Below, piece after piece: positions 8,034-13,610 of a stretch of 16,395 bases of DNA (its first letter is position 1; each line of letters starts with the position of its first letter). Under the pieces are notes generated by a model that ran no database searches, was not told the origin of the DNA, and saw only the letters and a list, made by a program, of their open reading frames with translations. Both the position numbers and the translations under genes were made by a program. This stretch comes from a bacterium. Its GTDB lineage: Bacteria; Spirochaetota; UBA4802; UBA5550. The stretch spans positions 1-16,395 of the forward strand of contig JAAENB010000057.1 of the NCBI GenBank assembly GCA_024224995.1, read 5' to 3'.

Positions 8034-8075
8034 GTGAAAAGAAAACAAAAACAAATGGGGAAAAGAAGCCGGTAA
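8034..8075 (+). CDS. Candidate 13-residue basic micro-ORF
   Basis: A GTG start at 8034 is preceded by GGAGG (8022-8026) at a seven-base spacing, the best-placed ribosome binding site in this part of the window, and by a plausible promoter. The reading frame ends after 13 codons at TAA and encodes MKRKQKQMGKRSR, with seven Lys/Arg. It could be a leader peptide, a tiny regulator of the divergent cassette, or the surviving start of a gene lost from the cassette edge. Coding status is unproven: such a short frame can arise by chance, although the ribosome binding site is unusually good. Confidence 0.35.
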   Translation: MKRKQKQMGKRSR

Positions 8076-8489
8076 CAATTATTAGCTCGTTTAAATATCG
8101 CTTCTTCCTGCGACCTCCTTCTTCCCCCCATCTATTCATTCAAATAAACAAGTTCGATTCAATTCGATAAATTTAAGCAATTGGTACGTCCTGCGCGTTT
8201 TTCCGTAGGGACAGGTATGTTCTTTTAAAAAACTGTCGTTATACCGGGGCTTCTCCTGTAACGGTTTCCGGAGAGAATCTGTGGAAGATTCTTTCTGAAA
8301 GCGACGTGACGTCACGTCGCTTTCATGGAAAAGGCCCCGGGTAAGATCCGCTCTGTACCCTTTTGGGTTAGAACCTTTTTTCAGTATCTTCTTCCCCCTC
8401 GGGGGGGGAAAGGGGGCAGACAGATCCTGTTCCTTAAGAGAACATAGACACAATTATAAAATATTATTTTAAAAAAGGCAAAACACTTT
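8076..8489. repeat. Repeat-derived intergenic region before rtcB2
   Basis: I see no credible gene in these 414 bases. They include a small hairpin (GAATCT/AGATTC at about 8275-8291), a perfect 28-base palindrome (8297-8324), a diverged copy of the window-start repeat at 8353-8418 with its CCCCCTCGGGGGG core, and the motif GTTCCTTAAGAGAACA at 8429-8444. The last 40 bases before rtcB2 are AT-rich (TATAAA at 8455-8460 could be a -10 box) but no matching -35 box stands out. Confidence 0.6.
8297..8324. repeat. Perfect 28-base palindrome
   Basis: The left arm GAAAGCGACGTGAC (8297-8310) is followed directly, with no spacer, by its exact reverse complement GTCACGTCGCTTTC (8311-8324). It lies in the repeat-rich region upstream of rtcB2. 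It could be a protein binding site, a cruciform-forming remnant of a repeat, or part of a transcribed hairpin. Confidence 0.85.
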
Positions 8490-9632
8490 ATGAACGATAT
8501 ACGCAACATTAATACAACCAGCATTATTGCGTCAGCAAAAAGCTGGATAGAAGGACCTGCTGTTGAGCAGTTAAACAAAACAGCAAGTCTTAATGGAATA
8601 GTTAAGGCTGTTGGCCTGCCCGATCTGCATCCCGGTAGAGGTATGCCTATTGGCGCGGCTTTCATGACAAAGGATATTATCTATCCTCATATAATCGGCA
8701 ATGATATTGGCTGCGGCATGAGTCTCTTTGCTTCGGGTATTGCCGAAAGAAAAGCAAAAGTCGATCGGTGGGTTTCAAAACTGGAAACGGTAAAAAGCCT
8801 TTCAAAGATCGATGTTCCAAATAACGTTGAGCTTGACTCCTATGGGGATGGGCTGCGGGAAACAAGTTTCAACAACAGGCTTGGGCACATTGGCGGCGGG
8901 AATCATTTCGCGGAGTTCCAGACGGTGGAAGAGATCTTTGACGAAGCATGTTTCCGGGATCTGAATCTCGATAAAAAAGAACTCTATCTTCTGGTTCACA
9001 GCGGATCGGGCTCGTATGGTAAATACATTATGGACTGGTCCATCAGGAAGTTCAAGTCCCAAAACGGACTCCTTCCGGATTCGGAAGAAGGGCAGCTCTA
9101 TCTTTCAGAGCATAACAACGCGGTAAAATGGGCCTCGGTAAACAGGCTCCTGGTTGCGCTCAAGCTCCTTGCTTCTTTAAGTTTCAGGAAAAATTTTCTG
9201 CGGCTTTGTGTGAACCTGGAGCATAACAGCATCTCCGAAAAGTTTCTGAATAATGAGCGGTTCTTTATTCACCGGAAAGGCGCTGCACCGGCAGACAAAG
9301 GCACGATGATCATCCCCGGAAGCAGGGGCAGTCTTTGCTATCTGGTTATGCCGGCAGAGGATACGTCTTCATCGGCCTTTTCTCTTGCTCACGGAGCCGG
9401 GAGAAAATGGGAGCGGGGCACCTGCAAAGGCAGGATCTCGGATATGTATAATAAAGATTCTATTCAGCGGACAAAGCTGAAGGGAAGGGTGGTATGCCAC
9501 GACAAAAAGCTCCTCTTTGAGGAAGCGCCCGAGGCATATAAGAATATCGAAAGGGTGATAGAAGACCTTGAGGACGCGGGGCTTGTTAAAAGGGTCGCTG
9601 CTTTTCGGCCGGTTTTGACGTATAAAGGGTAG
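8490..9632 (+). CDS. rtcB2: RtcB-family RNA ligase of the PrfH-coupled subfamily (RtcB2)
   Basis: This 380-residue protein is an RtcB RNA ligase, which joins 2',3'-cyclic phosphate (or 3'-phosphate) and 5'-OH RNA ends using GTP and manganese. The active-site residues are in place: Asp72 and Cys75 in NDIGCGM, His139 in GGGNHF, His170 in LVHSGSG, His245 in LEHNS, and the guanylylated His301 in SLAHGAGR. HRKGA occurs at 261-265. It is shorter than housekeeping RtcB, as expected for the subfamily encoded with release factor H, and prfH lies downstream on the same strand. In the E. coli pair, PrfH frees ribosomes cleaved in the 16S rRNA decoding centre and RtcB2 reseals the break. The ribosome binding site is weak (AAAGG about 11 bases before ATG). 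Confidence 0.92.
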   Translation: MNDIRNINTTSIIASAKSWIEGPAVEQLNKTASLNGIVKAVGLPDLHPGRGMPIGAAFMTKDIIYPHIIGNDIGCGMSLFASGIAERKAKVDRWVSKLETVKSLSKIDVPNNVELDSYGDGLRETSFNNRLGHIGGGNHFAEFQTVEEIFDEACFRDLNLDKKELYLLVHSGSGSYGKYIMDWSIRKFKSQNGLLPDSEEGQLYLSEHNNAVKWASVNRLLVALKLLASLSFRKNFLRLCVNLEHNSISEKFLNNERFFIHRKGAAPADKGTMIIPGSRGSLCYLVMPAEDTSSSAFSLAHGAGRKWERGTCKGRISDMYNKDSIQRTKLKGRVVCHDKKLLFEEAPEAYKNIERVIEDLEDAGLVKRVAAFRPVLTYKG

Positions 9633-10231
9633 GCCCTTCGGGGGAGGTGATCGGTGGCCCGGAGGGCAGGGTGATCGGTGACCGGTTAAGAAAGGAGGGA
9701 TCGGGGGTCAGGGGCCAGGGGTCTATTTTGCGAAGATGCTTCGGGCAAAGGTTTGGTTCTGAGAGACGTTGCAGTGCAACGTCTCAAAAACCAAACCCCG
9801 GGCAATGTCCCCTCGCAGGGGTCGCACCCCCGGAAACCGGCCCTGTTTAAAAAGAGTTTCTTGAGAGTGTGGACCCGGCACGGCCGGGAAAAATACGAAA
9901 GAAACTGTTTATATACCGGAGCTAATTTCTGTCGGCCCCCCAGCCCCCGGAGGGGGCGCAAGAGTTTTTGGAGATGAGTCAATTTTAGCCCGGGGTTTTA
10001 ACCCCATGGGGCAGCAGAGCATAACCCCGGATAACATCTTCCGGGAACAGGCCCTGTTTATAGATTAGTTCACCAGGATGATGGGTTTTTCTCATAGCGT
10101 GGGGCTTCCAGCCCCTCGTTATGAAGAAAGAGGCCCTGATTTATATCTTAGTTTCTTGAGAGCAGCTGACCCCCAGTTCCTTAAAAGAGAACAGGCTAAA
10201 AAACTTCAAACTTTTACTCAGGAGTAAAAAC
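9633..10231. repeat. 600-base mosaic of intergenic repeats between rtcB2 and prfH
   Basis: No credible gene is present. In order: a direct repeat GTGATCGGTG (9647-9656 and 9671-9680); a nested inverted repeat at 9750-9797; the repeat copy 9828-9867, which is 38/40 identical to the reverse complement of 16250-16289; a match to the window start at 9954-9972; GGGGTTTTAACCCC at 9992-10005; a hairpin with 13-base arms and a TTCCA loop at 10093-10123; and the recurring GTTTCTTGAGAG (10151-10162) and GTTCCTTAAAAGAGAACA (10176-10193). GGCCCTG recurs at 9839, 10050 and 10132. This looks like accumulated small non-coding repeats, not a decayed gene. Confidence 0.7.
9750..9797. repeat. Nested inverted repeat (stem-loop)
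   Basis: The inner arms GAGACGTTGCA (9763-9773) and TGCAACGTCTC (9775-9785) pair perfectly around a single G. The outer arms GGTTTGGTT (9750-9758) and AACCAAACC (9789-9797) also pair perfectly, separated from the inner stem by a small asymmetric bulge. As RNA this would be a 20-pair stem. It has no T run and sits 120 bases after rtcB2, so it might stabilise or shape the transcript end. Confidence 0.75.
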
Positions 10232-10891
10232 ATGTGGATACAACTTAGCGCGGGGAGAGGGCCGGTGGAGTGTTCTCTCGCGGTGAAACTTTTCCTGGAA
10301 AAGATTTTGACGCGGGGATGCGGGGAGAATGATATTTCCTTAAGCATCCTGGCGTCTGATCAGGGAGATTATAAAAACACATACCGATCGGTTTTACTAT
10401 CGGTGAAAGGGAAACATGGGGACATGAATTCCCAACAAAAAGAATTTCTAAAGGGATTTGAAGGGAGTATTCTCTGGATCTGTCAGAGCCCTTTCCGGGT
10501 TCATCACAAAAGAAAGAACTGGTTTTTTGATGTAGTTCTTTTTGGCGATATTGATGAGACAGGTAAAAAAAATCTTTTTTCCAAAAAGGACGTTTCTATT
10601 GAAACAATGCGGAGTTCCGGCCCGGGCGGGCAGAACGTAAACAAGGTTGAGACCGCAGTGAGGGCAACGCACATTCCTTCGGGGCTAACTGTTGTAGCCA
10701 GGGAAGAGCGGACTCAGCACGCGAATAAGCGGTTGGCTTTTGCCCGTCTGGCACGGATGCTTGAAAACATCGATAAAGAAAAAAACGAAGAGAAAAAACA
10801 AGAATTATGGTCGCAGCATAACAGCCTTGAAAGAGGGAACCCCGTGAAGACGTATACCGGGGAGCGGTTTAGGTTGAAAGATGCTGTTTAG
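10232..10891 (+). CDS. prfH: Peptide chain release factor H (PrfH)
   Basis: This 219-residue protein is a release-factor-like peptidyl-tRNA hydrolase. The GGQ motif lies in SSGPGGQNVNKVETAVRATH (128-147), and is followed by the class I release factor pattern with TQHANKRLA at 161-169. It is much shorter than RF1/RF2 and lacks their stop-codon recognition domain. The N-terminal region and the segment SPFRVHHKRKNWFFDVVLFG (86-105), then HNSLERGNPVKTYTGERF, match the PrfH subfamily. PrfH is known to release peptide from ribosomes damaged in the decoding centre and works with RtcB2. AGGAG sits seven bases before the ATG. A gap of about 600 bases separates it from rtcB2, unlike the usual tight arrangement, so it may have its own promoter. 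Confidence 0.93.
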   Translation: MWIQLSAGRGPVECSLAVKLFLEKILTRGCGENDISLSILASDQGDYKNTYRSVLLSVKGKHGDMNSQQKEFLKGFEGSILWICQSPFRVHHKRKNWFFDVVLFGDIDETGKKNLFSKKDVSIETMRSSGPGGQNVNKVETAVRATHIPSGLTVVAREERTQHANKRLAFARLARMLENIDKEKNEEKKQELWSQHNSLERGNPVKTYTGERFRLKDAV

Positions 10892-10893
10892 CT

Positions 10894-10933
10894 TCTCATT
10901 CGCAAGCAGCTTTACAGCGGCTTGCGAATGAGA
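10894..10933. terminator. Stem-loop terminator after prfH
   Basis: Perfect 14-base arms, TCTCATTCGCAAGC (10894-10907) and GCTTGCGAATGAGA (10920-10933), enclose a 12-base loop and begin just after the prfH stop codon. The following bases are only moderately T-rich (CAGTCTTTC), so it is not a textbook terminator. It lies between two convergent genes and could serve both. Confidence 0.7.
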
Positions 10934-10961
10934 CAGTCTTTCAATAAAAAGTTAAAGAATA

Positions 10962-11483
10962 TTATTCTTTTGCCAGGACCAGATCACTTCTTAATTCCGT
11001 AGGGAACCCTTCCGAATCAGTGTCAGACGGGAATCCTCCGCCAGCTAGAACTCCCATGTGTAGAATATTTCCGTTTTCAAGTTTGAAAATTAATTTTTCC
11101 AGGTAATCCGTATCACCCGGTTTAATAGCAGTAACAGTTTCCTGGTTGAGCGTAAAATCAGTTACGGTTTCAGATTCATTGTATCGTATTATTTTCTTCG
11201 CGCCCTCAACACTTGCAGAATCTCCTGCAACTGAGAATGAGCCCTTCCAGACCCGTGTAGACGTAATGGAACTGCTGCAGTTCGTGTCGCTGGATTCGTA
11301 ATTTGTGTAAACATTTAAAAATTGATCTCCGGTATAACTTTCACTTATTTTGTAATTTCCAAAACACAATACCCAGGTACCTTCAAAGATAGTTTTTGAA
11401 TCATCACCGCCATCTTCATCATCAAAACAGCCAATTGGGCAAATCAATAACCCTGCGAATAAAATTAATAGTAGTTTTTTCAT
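10962..11483 (-). CDS. Small acidic lipoprotein of unknown function
   Basis: This 173-residue protein has a lipoprotein signal peptide: Lys-Lys, a leucine-rich core, and the modified cysteine most likely Cys19 in CPIGC. Pro at the -3 position is unusual and fits the relaxed lipoboxes of some lineages such as spirochaetes. An acidic linker (DDEDGGDDS) follows. The mature part begins with FEGTWVLCFGNY and is rich in Ser, Thr, Tyr and predicted beta strands, recalling lipocalin-like domains, but I cannot name a family. AAGGAG lies nine bases before the ATG. A sigma54-like element is found 60 bases upstream. It is downstream of the MBL-fold gene on the same strand, with a strong hairpin between them. 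Confidence 0.75.
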   Translation of the reverse strand: MKKLLLILFAGLLICPIGCFDDEDGGDDSKTIFEGTWVLCFGNYKISESYTGDQFLNVYTNYESSDTNCSSSITSTRVWKGSFSVAGDSASVEGAKKIIRYNESETVTDFTLNQETVTAIKPGDTDYLEKLIFKLENGNILHMGVLAGGGFPSDTDSEGFPTELRSDLVLAKE

Positions 11484-11544
11484 TAGACATTACTCCTTAT
11501 AAATATAATATTACAGCTTTATTTTTCTGCTGTCTCTTATATTT

Positions 11545-11561
11545 ATGCATGTTTCGTGCCA
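11545..11561 (-). promoter_or_regulatory. Sigma54-like -24/-12 element before the lipoprotein gene
   Basis: Read on the minus strand, TGGCAC (11561-11556), five bases, then ATGCAT (11550-11545). The GG and GC pairs are 10 bases apart, as in sigma54 promoters (consensus TGGCAC-N5-TTGCW); only the first T of TTGC differs. It is 61 bases before the lipoprotein start codon. A chance match is possible, and no activator gene is nearby. Confidence 0.35.
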
Positions 11562-11640
11562 TTCCGCATAAAAATATAAAAAAAACTCTTTTTATGGGCT
11601 TTATTGATGAAAAAACTGTTTTATTGAATATTATCACTCT

Positions 11641-11685
11641 ATTTAACCCTGATCAGCTCTTCTGTAGAGCTGATCAGGGTTAAAT
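11641..11685. terminator. Perfect 20-base inverted repeat downstream of the MBL-fold gene
   Basis: The arms ATTTAACCCTGATCAGCTCT (11641-11660) and its exact reverse complement (11666-11685) enclose a five-base loop TCTGT. It starts 12 bases after the stop codon of the minus-strand MBL-fold gene, where a terminator is expected. Neither side has a run of T beyond TTTAAAT, so it may instead act as a transcript-stabilising hairpin or attenuator for the lipoprotein gene downstream. Confidence 0.65.
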
Positions 11686-11696
11686 ACTGTCAATTT

Positions 11697-12728
11697 TTAA
11701 CAACAAATGTCAATTTCTGACACCTCTTGAATTTGAGGCAGCAGTTCCGGCTGTTTTAACCCCCATTCCTCTTCATCAATCTCTCCGCCAATCTTAAAAA
11801 CAAGCCCCTCCTCTTCCATTTCGATAAAATGATTCTTCAGGGTAAAATATTCCCAGAAGAAATAAAGATTCCGGATAAAAGGATTCATCTTTTTAATAGA
11901 ACCCGCTTTGTAATAAAGCCCCGTAAGGGTGATATCAGACAGCTTAACTGTCCCCCTTGATTCCAGTTCCTTTAGAACAAGGGCTCTTGTTTTATCGATT
12001 TTATCAAGAATATCCGGGAAGATTGAATCATCCTGTTTTTCGAAAAAGGGATCGCAGTGGCTTCCGGCAAGAATAAAATCATCACTATTATAAAGATCTT
12101 TAACTTTGTTCACGGATTCCCGGATGTCTTTCAGAGTACAGTACTTGAATCCGTACCAAACGCCAAACCTGTCAAGACCAAGATCACTAACAAAAAGGAT
12201 CTTTCGTTCTCCAGCCCCGGTATTGATAACAAAGCCGGAGTGGCCCGGAGAATGCCCAGGCAGGTGCAGGGTTTGGATAGAGATATCATTAAAAACAAAT
12301 CCATCTCCGGGGTCAAATCCTTCAATAGTCCGAACCTCTTTAAAGCCCTGGTAATTATGAATAAAATCTTTCATGGCATCCTGAGCATTAAAATCAAAAG
12401 AGCCGCTGCCCTGAAGGAGTTTACTTGAATCTTTTACGAAACTGTCTTCGGGCCTGGGGCAGAGAAGCTGCACATCACGCGATTCCCAGTTATGCAGGTT
12501 ATTGGCATGATCAACATGCATGTGAGTAACAAAATAAGTATTAATATTACTATTGCCGTGCTCCTTAACAAGGTCATATATTTGATCTATTTCCGGGGCG
12601 GAAAAATTGCAATCAATAAGAACGGTTGAAGTGTTCCCAATAATAACAAGGCCGTTGCATTTCCATACCACCGGGGCATCGGACACGGCAAGATAGACTT
12701 TATTGGTGAGGTTTGTAAAAGTCAGCAT
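11697..12728 (-). CDS. Metallo-beta-lactamase-fold hydrolase under TetR control
   Basis: This 343-residue protein has the full metal-binding set of the metallo-beta-lactamase fold: THMHVDH (His69, His71, Asp73, His74), LPGHSPGHSGF (third His at 159), SDLGLD (Asp182) and GSHCDPF (His224). This points to a two-metal hydrolase in the glyoxalase II/lactonase-like branch. About 100 residues after the last motif, helical and charged, are like the C-terminal extensions of other uncharacterised members. No signal peptide is seen, so it acts in the cytoplasm. AGGAGG lies seven to eight bases before the ATG. Its promoter contains a palindrome nearly identical to that before tetR, so TetR probably represses it until an unknown ligand, perhaps the substrate, appears. 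Confidence 0.85.
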   Translation of the reverse strand: MLTFTNLTNKVYLAVSDAPVVWKCNGLVIIGNTSTVLIDCNFSAPEIDQIYDLVKEHGNSNINTYFVTHMHVDHANNLHNWESRDVQLLCPRPEDSFVKDSSKLLQGSGSFDFNAQDAMKDFIHNYQGFKEVRTIEGFDPGDGFVFNDISIQTLHLPGHSPGHSGFVINTGAGERKILFVSDLGLDRFGVWYGFKYCTLKDIRESVNKVKDLYNSDDFILAGSHCDPFFEKQDDSIFPDILDKIDKTRALVLKELESRGTVKLSDITLTGLYYKAGSIKKMNPFIRNLYFFWEYFTLKNHFIEMEEEGLVFKIGGEIDEEEWGLKQPELLPQIQEVSEIDICC

Positions 12729-12746
12729 AATTGGTCCTCCTGTTTT

Positions 12747-12770
12747 AAAATATACCGACTGGTATATTTT
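12747..12770. promoter_or_regulatory. TetR operator upstream of the MBL-fold gene
   Basis: Perfect 10-base arms AAAATATACC (12747-12756) and GGTATATTTT (12761-12770) flank GACT. Its 18-base core differs from the operator at 13397-13418 at one base only. It covers the spacer and -10 box of the predicted promoter, where bound repressor would block RNA polymerase. Confidence 0.8.
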
Positions 12771-12778
12771 GTTGTAAA
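12749..12778 (-). promoter_or_regulatory. Promoter of the MBL-fold gene
   Basis: On the minus strand TTTACA (12778-12773) and TATATT (12754-12749) are 18 bases apart, immediately after the tetR stop codon and just before the hydrolase ribosome binding site. The operator overlaps it. Confidence 0.5.
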
Positions 12779-12784
12779 AAATTT

Positions 12785-13378
12785 TTAGATCCTCAGAGAA
12801 TTTTCAATAATCTCTTTTATGTGTTCCACCACCCTTGCGACATATTCTCTATTGCCCGTCAGGTTTGAAAGCATTAAGCCTCCTTCAATAGTGGCAATAA
12901 AGATGGTAGCAAATTGGACAGCGTCTGTTTCTTTTTTGATCTCTCCTCTTTTGATGCCTCGTTCCACCAGTTTAACAATATTATTTTCCCAGTCATCAGT
13001 AAGCTGAAGCACTTTTTTTTGCAGCAGCGGGTTCCCGTCATCGGAATCTACAGCCGCGTTAAGAATGGGGCACCCGCCATTTTCCGTGATCTCATCAAAA
13101 TTATCAATATGATATGCCGCAAAAGCTTTAAGCTTATTGCAGGAGTTTTTTTCAGTTTTCACTTTATCAGCTATTTTTTCCGATAAATTGTCATAATTAT
13201 ACGCAAGGGCTTCCAGGGCTATTTCATCCTTATTTTTGAAATTCCCGTATATCGCTCCTTTGGTTAATCCAATGGCGTCAATTATCTCGGAAAGAGAGGT
13301 TCCCGCGTATCCGTGTTTATTAAAAATGGGAGCCGCTTTTTCGATAATATACTTTCTTGTTTTTTCTGCTTTATCCAT
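12785..13378 (-). CDS. TetR-family transcriptional repressor
   Basis: This 197-residue protein has the standard TetR architecture. Residues 1-50 hold the helix-turn-helix, with FNKHGYAGTSLSEIIDAIGL followed by TKGAIYGNFKNKDEI. The C-terminal half is the ligand-binding and dimerisation region and includes NGGCPILNAAVDSDDGNP, typical of the YxaF/LmrA-like and related branches. I start at the ATG at 13378 because AGGA lies upstream and because the upstream extension runs through the promoter and operator. The gene lies 56 bases before the MBL-fold gene. Matching palindromes in both promoters make autorepression and control of the hydrolase very likely. The inducer is unknown. Confidence 0.9.
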   Translation of the reverse strand: MDKAEKTRKYIIEKAAPIFNKHGYAGTSLSEIIDAIGLTKGAIYGNFKNKDEIALEALAYNYDNLSEKIADKVKTEKNSCNKLKAFAAYHIDNFDEITENGGCPILNAAVDSDDGNPLLQKKVLQLTDDWENNIVKLVERGIKRGEIKKETDAVQFATIFIATIEGGLMLSNLTGNREYVARVVEHIKEIIENSLRI

Positions 13379-13396
13379 TCCAATATCCTGTTCATA

Positions 13397-13418
13397 TAAT
13401 ATACCGATTGGTATATTA
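13397..13418. promoter_or_regulatory. TetR operator in the tetR promoter
   Basis: Perfect nine-base arms TAATATACC (13397-13405) and GGTATATTA (13410-13418) flank GATT. It shares the core ATATACCGAYTGGTATAT with the site at 12747-12770 and lies between the -35 box and the end of the -10 box, so it is an autorepression site. Confidence 0.85.
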
Positions 13419-13426
13419 GTTGTCAA
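13398..13426 (-). promoter_or_regulatory. Promoter of tetR
   Basis: On the minus strand a perfect TTGACA (13426-13421) and TATATT (13403-13398) are 17 bases apart. The operator fills the spacer and the -10 box. The predicted transcription start is about 15 bases before the tetR ATG. Confidence 0.75.
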
Positions 13427-13523
13427 GTTTTTCCCGAAAAAAACCTTATTTTTACACAAATTTCTTAAATTTAAAAAAAAACTGTTGTTCATTCCCTCTC
13501 AGGTAGCGTTCATTCCCCTTCGC

Positions 13524-13553
13524 TTGACTATTTAAAAAAAATACGTATATTAT
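13524..13553 (+). promoter_or_regulatory. Promoter of the tail-collar lipoprotein gene
   Basis: TTGACT at 13524-13529 is followed by an A-rich spacer and by TATATT (13546-13551, 16-base spacing) or TATTAT (13548-13553, 18-base spacing). The start codon is about 60 bases further on. A small inverted repeat (CCACCTGGGTGG, 13570-13581) lies in the leader. The stretch between this promoter and the tetR promoter holds no gene. Confidence 0.5.
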
Positions 13554-13610
13554 ACATATAAACAAGCCCACCTGGGTGGTTTTAAACAGTATCTAAAACA
13601 GGAGAAAATC

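Noticed and set aside
8400..8489. Sigma54 promoter for rtcB2, by analogy with RtcR-controlled rtcBA
   Set aside because: No GG-N10-GC element of the -24/-12 type and no rtcR-like gene could be found here.
8136..8665. Minus-strand open frames upstream of and overlapping rtcB2
   Set aside because: They translate the palindrome and the poly-C/poly-G repeat and one runs into rtcB2 in antisense; no start signals or homology are visible.
9647..9982. Overlapping open frames of 67-98 codons on both strands between rtcB2 and prfH
   Set aside because: They lie in repeat-derived DNA, are rich in Pro, Arg and Gly with no family resemblance, and lack good ribosome binding sites.
13379..13492. 38-codon N-terminal extension of the TetR gene
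   Set aside because: It runs through the predicted promoter and operator, and homology starts at the internal ATG at 13378.
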